Made by a program: the position numbers and the translations under genes. From Anisus vortex (lineage: Eukaryota > Mollusca > Gastropoda > Planorbidae), in NCBI GenBank assembly GCA_949126835.1, contig OX421509.1:6374411-6438410 (forward strand): a DNA stretch of 64,000 bases. The letters are read 5' to 3'. The notes beneath the pieces are model-generated. The model worked only from the letters and a program-made list of their open reading frames with translations, was not told the origin of the DNA and searched no databases. Shown piece after piece: positions 45,437 to 55,782 of the stretch (the first letter of the stretch is position 1; each line of letters starts with the position of its first letter).

Positions 45437-46499
45437 ATGGATGTAAAAGTTAAATTAATGTATGAAGAAGCTAAAGCTTTAGCTAAGGAATTTGAAATAA
45501 CAGAAAAAAAAGAATTGCAAGAATTTATAGAAAAGAAAGTAAAAGAGTTAAAAAAGGAATTATCTGATAAAGAAAGAGATGAGCGTGCAGAAAGTAGGTC
45601 ACATGAACTTAAACAAAAAGAATTAGACAATGAACTTAAACAAAAAGAAATACAATTAAAACTAGAGCATGAATTAGAACTAGCTAAATTGCAACAAAAT
45701 AAGGTTGAGCATTCAACTAATTCATCTAATAAACATGGTGTTAGATTTAAAATGCCACCATTTGATGGAAAAGAAAAAATTTTAGATTTTTTAACTCTCT
45801 TTGAAACAACATGTAAAGGGTATAACATTCCGCAATCGGAATGGTATATTCATTTAATTCCTCAATTGAAAGACAAAGGAAGGGAAGCATTAGCTCATAT
45901 TGATAAAGACATTACTGATTACACAATAATTAGAGAACAGTTGATAAAATTTTTTATCCATTCAGAGGACTATTATAGACAAAAATTTCATTCTTTTTTA
46001 TTAACTGATAAAATAGAACCAAGAGCCTTTGTCTCTGAAGTGAAATCATTCTTATTAACTTGGTTAGAACTAATCAAAATAGACACAAAAAAATCCCAAT
46101 GAAATTATTGAGATGGTAGTAGTAGATAAAGTGTTACAAATGGCTTCCAAACCTTTGTTTACACATATTATGGAGAGGAAAGTAAGAAATATTGAAAATT
46201 TAATAGATGCTATCTCCAATTTTAAAGATAGTAATCCCAATGTAGAACTTACTAAACAGACTCAAACAGTAAATACCATGCAAAATAGAAGACATAGGAG
46301 CTATTCACCTCCTAGAACAAATAGTCAATATGGTAGAAGACAAAACTATGGTAATGAAACAAATACAAACAGACAAAATCTTAGATGTCACTTTTGTAAT
46401 CGTTATGGACATATAGAAAGATTTTGTGGTTTCAGAATAAAATATGTAAGTAACAGGTATAGACAAAATGAAAAGAGTCAAAATAATCAAAATTTTTAA
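45437..46499 (+). CDS. gag: Gag: coiled coil, capsid with SCAN-like C-terminal domain, zinc knuckle (frame broken once)
   Basis: Structural protein of the element. Residues 15-95 of the first part are a charged coiled coil. About 103-172 (MPPFDGKEKILDFLTLFE, then REALAHI) look like the N-terminal capsid domain. From DYYRQKFHSF (about 45965) to AISNFKDS (about 46232) the pattern RQKF, EPRAFVSEVKSFLLTWLE, EIIEMVVVDKVLQ matches the layout of the SCAN domain, which is known to descend from Gmr1-like Gag. A CX2CX4HX4C knuckle lies at 46386-46427. The frame changes by one at a run of seven A (46087-46093): the first part stops at 46100-46102 and the second part runs 46113-46499. Either one A is extra, by mutation or assembly error, or the site is a shift signal. 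Confidence 0.85.
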
Positions 46500-49400
46500 A
46501 ATAAAAACTTTACAAGACAGAATTTTCCACAAGGAAATCAAAATCAAAATTTTACAAGACGGAATTTTCCACAAGGAAATCAAAATCAAAACTTTACAGG
46601 ACTGAATTTTCCACAAGGAAATTCTACAAATCAGCATGTTACTAATCCAAATTCTGAAAATCAAAATTTTCAGAATAGAAATAAAGGCAACACAAATAAT
46701 CCCACTACTCACAGAAACAATGTAATATTTGAGAATAAAGGTCAACTGATCTTATTCCCTGCATATGTTGAGGGAATACGTACCTATTGTCTAAGGGATA
46801 CTGGGTCATCTCTCACCTGTGTAGATGAGAGGATTATTCCTCCTCATAAAGCCAAAAATATCTTAAGGATAGAAACAATTAAACTAGGTAATGGATCTAT
46901 GGTTAGTTGTCCAATCACTACCATACAAATTGATACTCCTTGGCTTACAGGATATACTGAAGCAGCCATCTTAAAAAATTGTGTTGCTCCCCTAATAATA
47001 GGTAATACATATGGAGTAAAACAGGACAATAGTTTTGAAATATTTCAACAATGGATGGATCTTAAATCCACAGATTTAAACTTAAAACCTGTAATTTTGT
47101 TAGAAAATAATCAACTGGGAGATTTATCACAAGATGAATTCGGCCCTGCCTTGCAAACTGTCAGTTTTTTACAAACACTAGGCAAGTCAGACAGTAGCAT
47201 TATTAATGACACACCTAATATAGATATACCTATAAACAAAGTGAAAGAAAATCTAATGCCTAAATGGAATGGTACAGAGAAATTGAATCAATATATTGAA
47301 AGGTTTGAAGAACAATGTGAAATAAATAATATACCTAAACAATTGCATGCCATATCACTATGCAAACATTTAGAAAATCATAAAGCAATATACAATATTG
47401 CAGAGAAAGAAATCAATGACTTTCAAACATTGAAAACAAACATATTAGCATACATTGATACTACTCAAAAGAAAACTGAAACACAAATGAAAAAACGTGA
47501 ACAGATTAGCTTAAATAGTATGCCTTTTGATGAACAAACTTTGAAAAATGAACAAAAACAAGATGAGTATATAAACAAAATTGTGTCACAACTTGGTAAA
47601 GAAAATTTTAAACAAGGACAAATGAAATTAATTAATGGAATTCTTTGTAGGATAGAAACAAAAACTGATATAACTCAAATAGTTGTGCCAAAATCTTTGA
47701 CAGTGCAAATAATGAAAATTTCGCATGATAATGCATTAGCAGGTCACTTAAGTACAAAAAAAACTTGTAACAAAATCAAAAACAACTTCTGGTGGCCCAA
47801 TTTAGAAAAGGATTTGAAAACATTCATAAAAAGTTGTTCAACATGTCTGATACATAATCAGAAAAATTCAAAACATAAAGCACCTTTACAAAAAACAGAT
47901 ACTGTAGACAAACCTTTTGTAAAGATAGCCATTGATATTATTGGACCTATGAAAGAAGCTAGGAATTCAAAAGCTAAATTTGCATTAACACTCATTGATA
48001 TGGGTAGTAGATGGGTGGAAGTAATCCCTCTAAGAGAAATAACCGCAGATAGAGTATGTAACTCACTATTGCCAATATTCTGCAGATTTGGATTTCCTAA
48101 AACTATATTAAGTGATAATGGTACACAATTCAAATCCAAATTGACTCAAGCTTTTACTAAAATGCTCAACATAACACAAATTTTTAGTTCAATCTACCAC
48201 CCAGAGTCAAACGGTATGGTTGAAAGGGCAAATCAAACTATAAAACAAATGTTAGCTAAGGTTTGCGAAGAACACCCTTATGAATGGGATGAATTCCTAC
48301 CAGCCATTCTCTTTGCTTATAGACAGGCAAAGCATGAAAGCACTGGTTACTCACCTTTTGAGTTAATCTTTGGTAGAAATGCCAATGGTCCATTAGAGAA
48401 TTTTAAAGCAGAATTACTAAAAACCAAAGAAACAAAAATGTCACCTTTTGATCTAATAAATAAGACAGAAAAACATATGAAAACAGCATATCAATTTGCT
48501 GTGGAAAAAAACCAAGAAATGAAAGAAAAAACCATACTTAGAGAAAACATGAATAAAAACTTAAGAAAGTTAGAAATAGGAAACAAAGTACTTGTATATT
48601 TACCCATTGGTTCTGGTAATACTATGCAATGGAAAGGTCCTTATGACATTATACATAAATTGTCAGATGTTACATATAAAATTGACATAAATGGTAGTGA
48701 AAAAATTGTTCACATCAACAATTTAAGACATTATGAAGAAAGCAATATAGTTGATACTACATCAAAAACTAATGACAAAATAGAAAACAACAATGTTATC
48801 ATCGTTGAAGATGAAAATATTAAAGACATTCCAAGTAATGTTAACTACTTGTGTGGCATGACTGCAAATACAACTAATGAATTAGAGCAAATTAACTTAG
48901 ATCATATTCAAAGTGTAGAAACTAAAAATAAAATTGTGAAAATATTAAACAAATTTAAAGATACAATCACAGAAACACCTGGTTTGACTAATGTCATTGA
49001 ACATACAATAGAATTAACTGACAAAAAAGAGTTTAGATCAAAAGCTTATAGAATTCCACAAATGCTAGTTGACAAAGTAGATAAAGAATTGGACCAATTA
49101 ATTGAAAATAAGATTATAAACAAATCTATGTCTCAATACTCTTCACCAATGGTAATAGTAAGAAAAAAAAATGGTTCAATTAGACTTTGCTGTGACTATC
49201 GCAAATTAAATAAAATCACAAAAATTGATCAAGAAGGGTTACCTAACATAGACAATATCATCAATACTATGGCAACTGGGAAAATATTTTCCACAATTGA
49301 CTTGACCAGAGGTTTTTGGCAAGTACCTCTAGATAAAAATTCTAAAGATTACGCAGCTTTTATCACACATAGAGGTGTGTTTAACTGGAATGTAATGCCG

Positions 49401-50315
49401 TTTGGTCTCATAAATAGTACTGCAACTTTCACTAAATTATTGAGAAAAATTCTTCCTCAAAGAAACAACATAATTCACTATGTGGATGATGTGTGTATAT
49501 ATACAGAAACTTGGGATGAACACTTGACTATTTTAGAAGAAGTCTTACAAATACTAAAAGATAACAATTTAACTGTATCCCCAACTAAATTAAAGATAGG
49601 ACAAACAGAAATAGAATTTCTGGGACATACATTTTCTAATGGCCAAGTCAAGCCAACAGAACAATTACACAAAAAGATCTTAGAAATAAAGACACCTAAA
49701 ACTAAGAAAGAAGTTAGAGCACTCTTAGGTTTATTCAATTATTACAGCAAGTTTATTCCAAAATACAGTCAAATAGTTAGACCTATCATAGATCTTACAA
49801 AAAAATTTCAACCAAATTATGTAAATTGGAATAATGAATGTGAACAATCATTCAGACAACTAGTTAATGAGTTTTCTAAAGAACCAATTCTGGAAACTAT
49901 TCAGAAAAATGATGAAATTATTTTAGCCTGTGATGCATCAAAAATAGGACTAGGTGCTTGTATTTTTAAGAAAGTAATGATAGATTCAGAAATGGTGTAC
50001 AAACCAGCATTCTATATAAGCCGTTCATTAACTAATAGTGAAAAAAATTTCAGTATATTGGAATTGGAAGGTTTATGCATAGCTTATGCTGTATTGAAAT
50101 TTCAATACTATTTGTTAGGACGTAAGTTTACAATTCTCACAGATCACAAACCATTAGTAAATTTTAATGTGTCAAATGTAAATAACAAACGCATAAACAA
50201 ATATGCATTATTACTATCTGATTATCAGTTTCAGATCAAAAGCATAGTTGGAAAAGATAATCATTTGCCAGATGTGTTATCAAGATTATCCATTTATATC
50301 CCAGATATTGAATAG
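46500..50315 (+). CDS. pol: Pol: protease, second capsid-like module, integrase, RT, RNase H
   Basis: Continues in the frame of the second gag part after a TAA (46497-46499). Three copies of a 14-codon repeat with NFPQGNQNQNF open it. Protease has DTGSS (46797-46811). With residues counted from the ATG at 46899: 114-187 resemble the Gag capsid N-domain (MPKWNGTEKLNQYIERFEEQ). Integrase has H276, H283, C313 and C316, and D346, D406, E442 with D-35-E spacing, followed by a GPY/F-type module (WKGPYDII, 578-585). RT spans about 705-900 with YVDD at 861-864. RNase H shows D1012, E1055, D1082 and D1125. It stops at 50315. All visible catalytic residues are intact. No env frame follows. Confidence 0.95.
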   Translation, partial: NKNFTRQNFPQGNQNQNFTRRNFPQGNQNQNFTGLNFPQGNSTNQHVTNPNSENQNFQNRNKGNTNNPTTHRNNVIFENKGQLILFPAYVEGIRTYCLRDTGSSLTCVDERIIPPHKAKNILRIETIKLGNGSMVSCPITTIQIDTPWLTGYTEAAILKNCVAPLIIGNTYGVKQDNSFEIFQQWMDLKSTDLNLKPVILLENNQLGDLSQDEFGPALQTVSFLQTLGKSDSSIINDTPNIDIPINKVKENLMPKWNGTEKLNQYIERFEEQCEINNIPKQLHAISLCKHLENHKAIYNIAEKEINDFQTLKTNILAYIDTTQKKTETQMKKREQISLNSMPFDEQTLKNEQKQDEYINKIVSQLGKENFKQGQMKLINGILCRIETKTDITQIVVPKSLTVQIMKISHDNALAGHLSTKKTCNKIKNNFWWPNLEKDLKTFIKSCSTCLIHNQKNSKHKAPLQKTDTVDKPFVKIAIDIIGPMKEARNSKAKFALTLIDMGSRWVEVIPLREITADRVCNSLLPIFCRFGFPKTILSDNGTQFKSKLTQAFTKMLNITQIFSSIYHPESNGMVERANQTIKQMLAKVCEEHPYEWDEFLPAILFAYRQAKHESTGYSPFELIFGRNANGPLENFKAELLKTKETKMSPFDLINKTEKHMKTAYQFAVEKNQEMKEKTILRENMNKNLRKLEIGNKVLVYLPIGSGNTMQWKGPYDIIHKLSDVTYKIDINGSEKIVHINNLRHYEESNIVDTTSKTNDKIENNNVIIVEDENIKDIPSNVNYLCGMTANTTNELEQINLDHIQSVETKNKIVKILNKFKDTITETPGLTNVIEHTIELTDKKEFRSKAYRIPQMLVDKVDKELDQLIENKIINKSMSQYSSPMVIVRKKNGSIRLCCDYRKLNKITKIDQEGLPNIDNIINTMATGKIFSTIDLTRGFWQVPLDKNSKDYAAFITHRGVFNWNVMPFGLINSTATFTKLLRKILPQRNNIIHYVDDVCIYTETWDEHLTILEEVLQILKDNNLTVSPTKLKIGQTEIEFLGHTFSNGQVKPTEQLHKKILEIKTPKTKKEVRALLGLFNYYSKFIPKYSQIVRPIIDLTKKFQPNYVNWNNECEQSFRQLVNEFSKEPILETIQKNDEIILACDASKIGLGACIFKKVMIDSEMVYKPAFYISRSLTNSEKNFSILELEGLCIAYAVLKFQYYLLGRKFTILTDHKPLVNFNVSNVNNKRINKYALLLSDYQFQIKSIVGKDNHLPDVLSRLSIYIPDIE

Positions 50316-50626
50316 ACAATGCTGAAAGATAATTGTCTAGGACTAATGTAAAACTTGAGACTTCAGATTTTTGGTCTCATAGTTAATCTCATGGTGTATA
50401 ACTTCTGTAAGACACCGATGTAAATTGTTTTTATGATGATTATTCATGTTTTTATGATGATTTTTTATGTGTTTTTTTGTACTATGATTACATGAATATT
50501 ACATGACTTAATTAGATACGTTAACTATTGATATGCAACTAAATATTTTATTGATTTTGTAACAATAATTTATGTTCCCTATATATGTAATTATGCAAAA
50601 ATAATAATGAATTATTATTTTTTTCC

Positions 50627-50641
50627 GGGAGGGGTGAGTAA
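50627..50641 (+). promoter_or_regulatory. Polypurine tract
   Basis: GGGAGGGGTGAGTAA directly precedes the 3' LTR and is purine-rich except for two T. This is the expected plus-strand primer. It is preceded by about 310 bp of non-coding sequence after pol. Confidence 0.8.
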
Positions 50642-51175
50642 TGCTAGTATGCACTAACATGGTCAAAGGGAAATGACTCAGGAAAGTCAATTGTATAGTA
50701 CAAGAGTTGTGGGGACTGGGAAGATTGTGAATATCACAATCTAGTTGGTTCTACTGCGTCTTAGCTTTTTGAAGCATGCTTTGCATGTTTTACATGTCTC
50801 AGTCTGATCACGGGGTTTTACATGTCTCAGTCTGATCACGGGGGGTAAAGGACCGGAGAATAGGCAGTCGACTCAAATATCTAGAAGCGTATGGACGCAT
50901 ACGCTAGACTCGGAATTATATCACATTTTATCAGAATACTATTTCATTTCTTGGACTTATATTATATTATATGATTGTTGGATGTACTGTGAATAATGTA
51001 TTGTGAGTATTAATAAATAGATATATATTGCTGCAAAGATTTGAATTATCAAGTGTGTTAAACGTACTGTGAAAATAATATTAAAGAAACATTTAACTCA
51101 ACTCAAGCAACTCAATCAACTCATGATTCTATTAGCCTACGAAGAACAATAATAATTAAAATAGAATCAATAACA
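50642..51175 (+). repeat. 3' LTR
   Basis: TGCTAG...ATAACA, 534 bp, 99.4% identical to the 5' LTR by direct reading (three mismatches, no indels). Confidence 0.97.
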
Positions 51176-51405
51176 CACACCTTCCTACCTTCAAGAACTC
51201 ACGCACCATCAAAGGAAGTGCGCTTCTCACCACAGTCACTCCTTAGAATTCCCAGTGTGGCTGGACACAAAAAGACGTTCTTTGGGGTGCGCTCGTTTGT
51301 ATCTGTGGCGCCGTCTATAATGGAACAGCTTGCCCGAGACACTGAGAGAATCTGAGGCAAAGTCTTTTAGAAAGAGCTTAGAGACCTTTCTATTTAGCTA
51401 ATGGC
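51176..51405 (+). pseudogene. LINE ORF2 C-terminus, downstream piece split by the LTR element
   Basis: Plus-strand remnant with LLRIPSVAGHKKTFFGVRSF and VSVAPS, ending at TGA after ARDTERI. It is clearly related to the C-terminus of the LINE at 61340-62776 (LEIPCLEGHRKKTLGVRSFE) but from a different, older copy. Stops follow in the last helix. Confidence 0.85.
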
Positions 51406-52499
51406 TGTGTGCCTTACATACCAATTCACCTGCCTCTGCAAATTAAACCAAGATCACACTGGGCATATAAAATGTAAGAGCATCACCGAGTTCTTTATAT
51501 GAAAGAATGGCTATGGCCGGAAATTATATTCTTTATTCCAAAATCAATAGACTTTCACTTATCTATAAAATAAGATTTCCTAAGCACTGACCTGTAAATA
51601 CATTTCAAGTGACTTAGACTTCCTTTTTATCCACTGATCTATAAATAGAATGGATTAGGCACGGAAGTAACATTCTTGAAGACAACATAAATAGACTTTC
51701 ACGTGACTTTCACTTATCTACGAAATTATATTTCCTAAACACTGACCTGTAAACACATTTTAAGTGACTTAGACTTCCTTTTTATCGTATGGATTAGTTC
51801 TAATCATAAGTGGTTTATTCCTGTAACTCGCTTATAAGATACGTGAATTTCGCTTTCCCACTATTCATTTTGCTTCAATTTGCGCATACACATTTAAGGA
51901 TAGACACCTGTCTACTTATGCGTAAAAAAATTATTTTTAGCGTATCTGAGATTTTTACAAATTGAGACAATTTCACCATTGCTTTAATGATAAAATACAG
52001 TTGTTAAACAAGATTTGAACTTCAAAATCCTGATATAACACATTCAAACATGCATGTTTACTTCATTTCAGAGCACAGTTTTCTTTCTTTTTCCGGCTTT
52101 TCTCATTTTTGTATTTTTTTTTCTCATTTTTCTTCGGTTATTTTGCTACTCCTCTGTAACTAATCATCGCATAAGGTTAAAACTTGGCAGTTTTCTTTAT
52201 CACTATGTTTTCTTTAATCCCATGCATGATTTTGAAGATTCGTTTATAATTTTTTTATTTTTGAATTTTTATGTCTCAATATGCAAATTTTATATGCATT
52301 TTTAGTAGACAATTCATTTTTTTTTTAAATATCAAAGCTATCGGCATAATCATGCATGGAAAGATAGATAATGTAAATTAAAAGCAATAACAGAAAAAAG
52401 ATTTGAATTTTCTTCTTGGTAAAAAAAAGTTATAAGAAATTTTATAAATTTGTTTGTCGGCCATTTTTATGGTAGCTCTCAGTGGTTAAATTAATATGT
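51406..52499. other. Gene-free stretch
   Basis: 51632-51690 is a copy of the CCACTGATCTATAAA dispersed repeat with AATGGATTAGGCACGGAAGT. Two related segments with GACTTTCAC/ACTTATCTA and TAAGTGACTTAGACTTCC lie at about 51550-51625 and 51705-51780. Otherwise AT-rich. Confidence 0.5.
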
Positions 52500-53004
52500 A
52501 ATCAAGGGGAGGCGACACCAACAATAGTTTGTGTGTTTTGTAGGTTACATCCCTTTGACCATGTATTGATAGTGTGAATATTGTTTTGTTTAGAGAAGAA
52601 TAGTCTAGAAATTGTGAACTGTTGTGAGATCTTCATGCTTTTAGTGACACGTGACTTTTATGACTTTTACGTGGTCAGGTGATTTGAGAGAATAAATCAG
52701 TTACAGCTTAAGTGTAGATAGAAGAGGTTGTGTAATAACTGAGACTAGATATATTTTTCAAACACTTTTATAGCAACATGGACTTGTGTTTATAATTCAT
52801 ATTTGTTGGAGTTACTGTGAATAATGTATTGTGTGTGAAAAATAATAAATATATATATACATTGCTGCAAAGATTTGCTTTATCAAGTTTATTATACGTA
52901 ATGTGAAAATAACATTAAGGAAACAAAGTTCAGCTCAACTCAATCAATTCGAGATTATATTAGCCTCCGAAGAACACTAATAATTAAAATAGAATCAATT
53001 ACAG
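52500..53004 (+). mobile_element. Diverged solo or truncated LTR of the Gmr1-like family
   Basis: 52785-53004 aligns with the last 230 bp of the 43070-51175 LTRs (ACTGTGAATAATGTATTGTG, ATTGCTGCAAAGATTTG, TAATTAAAATAGAATCAAT) and ends TCAATTACA. The 5' limit is uncertain and no target duplication was found. It shows the family had older insertions here. Confidence 0.75.
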
Positions 53005-53980
53005 GAGCTATGGCAAAAAAAGATATACATAATTTTTGTTACACCCCTAGTATACATAAAACACACAGCTAAATGTGATAGGGCAATTAAAAATTTTTAG
53101 GTATGCGAAATAAAAAAAAGACTTACTTTTATAGATCTTTGCTTTTATCGCATGGATGTGTTCTAATTATATGTGGTTTAATCCTATAACTCGATAATAT
53201 GGATAAGTGAATAATGTATATAGTATAGTCAATTCTAGCCTCAGTTTTCACATACACATTTTTCATGTAGACGCTATCCATTATTTTTATAGATAAGTGA
53301 ATATCATGGATACACGCGTCATGTAAATAGCCACTATAATTATTATTATTACTAAAATTTACCAACATTTTTCTGTGGAGAATCGTGTTATGTCTGGTAG
53401 GGTAATATTATATCGTTCGTTTGTATTGTTTGTTATGATTGGCCATTTCAAGCCCGAATGTCGACCGGGGAAGAAATCTAATCTATATGTGGACTATAAC
53501 GCAGTGATAATCAGGGTCTAGTGTGCAGTAGAAACTTTTATAAAAAGATCAATAAAAAAAATTGCAATCCATCATTTGAACATAGCATATTACAAAAGGC
53601 TAACATTTTAATAATTTACATAATACACCCTGCGTGCAATTCATTCTTTAGTCAAGAAAAGGTGGCGAAAGAAATGGCGCGGGGGAGGGGGAGGCATCAA
53701 AACTCTCTTCACCAAACTGTCTATATGGCTGCAGTAAATAAACGGGAGAAATCAACGAGATGCAATAAGATTGTGACACAGACACAACTCAATGGAATGG
53801 AACCACGGGCGGCGAAAATTACAAAAGGGCACTTAGATCGTTGCATAAAGAAACGATATATACAAAGGCGTGAATATAGGTCGAAGTAATAATGAAACTG
53901 AAATTCCATAGCGATGACCTATTCATTAAACTAATAAATATATTATAATCATCATTGTTATTCTGTACTTTATACTTGTT
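53005..53980. other. Gene-free stretch
   Basis: AT-rich. A 122-codon ATG frame at 53521-53889 has no recognisable domain, and its flanks show no gene signals. Confidence 0.4.
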
Positions 53981-53988
53981 TATAAAAC

Positions 53989-54303
53989 CATAGGCGTTGT
54001 TGTGTGGGTGAGGGCTGCGGAGGGGGGACAGGCGCCCTTCCCAACGCCCCTCTCGTTGTTTTCCAAAACCGACAATTTTTTAAAAAGTATTTATTTTATT
54101 TGAAAAAAAATTGTTTTGACATTTTAAAGATAGGTATGTAGATTCCATATGTAGTTATATTTGGACTATTTCCACAAGTATTCTCTACCTTTTCCCCAAC
54201 GTTAGCGCTGTTTGCGCCACACATTTTTCCCCTACAACACTTATATCTCCCGATATTTAGACCAATTTGCTCACCCTACCATGCGCCCCAGGCTACGCCA
54301 CTG
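53989..54303. mobile_element. hAT-type MITE
   Basis: Ends CATAGGCGTTG and GGCTACGCCACTG, flanked by TATAAAAC (53981-53988) and TATAGAAT (54304-54311), 6 of 8 matching. The CAGTGGCGTAGC-type end is shared with 54959-55258 and 58104-58280. Confidence 0.55.
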
Positions 54304-54311
54304 TATAGAAT

Positions 54312-54690
54312 GGCTAAAAAATTGCACAAATTACTGAAAATGGCACAAAGGCTGAAATTTGGACAAATGCCTGAAAATGGCTAAAATGTCTGAAATTCGC
54401 ACAAAATTATTAAAATTGAAACCATAAATGGCTGAAAATTACACAAAGTCTGAAATGTGTACATATGGCTGAAAATTGCACGAAGTTCTGAAAAGTGCAC
54501 AAAGGCTGAAATTGGTACAAATGGCTGAAAATTTCACAATAATGGCTTAAAATTGCATAAATGTCTGATAATTGCACAAATGGCTGAAAATTGCACACAT
54601 GGCTGAAAATTGTACAAATGGCTGAAAATTGCACAAATAGCTGAAAATTGCACAAATGGCATTACATTGCACAAATGGCTAAAATTTGCG
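54312..54690 (+). repeat. 19-bp minisatellite
   Basis: About twenty degenerate copies of TGGCTGAAAATTGCACAAA. The minus-strand frame across it is a by-product. Confidence 0.93.
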
Positions 54691-54958
54691 CCGCCCGTAG
54701 ATCTATCGAGTTTTTTTTATACATGTCGCCGGGAACACACAGCAAGTTTTTATAATTATCAATAGAGACATTGGAAGACTGATCAAAATTATTTATCACA
54801 TTGGAATTACTTATCTGTAAAGATCTTTGTGAAATTTTCAAATAAAAGAGGCCATTCGAACAGTATTTATCTCATTGGAATCACATTTTATAAAGACTGT
54901 TTTGGAACTTTTGGTTCTTTCCTGGTATTTTTTTTACTCTTTATGCCGCTATCACACC

Positions 54959-55258
54959 CAGTGGCGTATTTAGGCATGTTCCACATGAGCCACTGGAACA
55001 GGACCCCCCAAACAGCTTCCAAAAATATTTTTTTAGTGACATTCCCATTCTTTTGTTGACAAATGTTAAATAAAATTCATTTATCTCCCTACAATTTTGA
55101 GCGCTCCAGTCCAACCAAGTTAAGCACAAGCTAAACGCAATATAACATGAATTAACTGCATTTTTCTGAGGTATGCCTATGTTAGATGGGGGCGAGGACT
55201 CGAGGTGCTCCCACATACATTTAGATACAAGGCCCCCGCAATCATAAATATGGCCCTG
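54959..55258. mobile_element. hAT-type MITE, 300 bp
   Basis: Starts CAGTGGCGTATTTAGG and ends ATGGCCCTG. The flanks ATCACACC and TTCACACC match at 7 of 8 bases. Confidence 0.6.
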
Positions 55259-55259
55259 T

Positions 55260-55782
55260 TCACACCCAAAAGGTCTAATCTTTTAATACCAAATATATAG
55301 TGAACTACTACTCTTGGATTTTTTGTATGGGTAAGTATTAGAGATAGGAATCAAACCGAACATGAACCGAACCTACCGAACTTGACATCTGGTTACCAAC
55401 GATTTTTTGTATGGGTAAGTACATATATTTTAAAATACTACGATAATTGGTAACTTGTAGTCTCAGCTTTTGCTTTTCTTTAAATATAATAAATGTTTCG
55501 GTTCAATTTTCTTATTACAATTATAAATTGTTTGTCTATGACAAAAATGTATGTGTACAAAGAGTTTTTTCCAAATAAATAATGTATGTACCCATTTTAA
55601 ACGTAAGATAGTGAAAACAATTGACCTTTATCAATCCGTATATTCCTGTAGACTTATGTAATAAGATTGATAATGCCCCATGATAATTTGAATATCCACA
55701 AAATGTCTTGCGTTTTCAAGCAACTCTAATATTGCGCGTACATTCCCTTGTCTGTCAGACCAAACAAATGGACATTCCATTA
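55260..55782. other. Non-coding, hAT-terminus-like motif
   Basis: TTAGAGATAGGAATCAAACC with repeated ACCGAAC at 55339-55385 resembles a hAT end. No other feature seen. Confidence 0.4.

Larger units (their letters stand above)
43070..51175 (+). mobile_element. Full-length Ty3/Gypsy-type LTR retrotransposon, Gmr1-like (integrase before RT)
   Basis: 8106 bp, flanked by CACAC on both sides (43065-43069 and 51176-51180). Two LTRs of 534 bp, a primer-binding site, a 1.8-kb leader, gag, then pol in the order protease, integrase, RT, RNase H, and a polypurine tract. The LTRs differ at three positions, so the insertion is recent. Two defects lie in gag-pol: a frame change in a run of seven A and an in-frame TAA. 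The coding strand is very A-rich, unlike the lectin exons. Integrase upstream of RT in a Ty3/Gypsy-type element is the known hallmark of Gmr1-like elements. It inserted into an older LINE fragment. Confidence 0.95.

Noticed and set aside
49478..49738. An 86-codon minus-strand frame
   Set aside because: Antisense shadow of the RT region of the LTR element.
53521..53889. A 122-codon plus-strand frame
   Set aside because: No domain, no signal peptide, no splice or promoter context, and no paralogue in the window.
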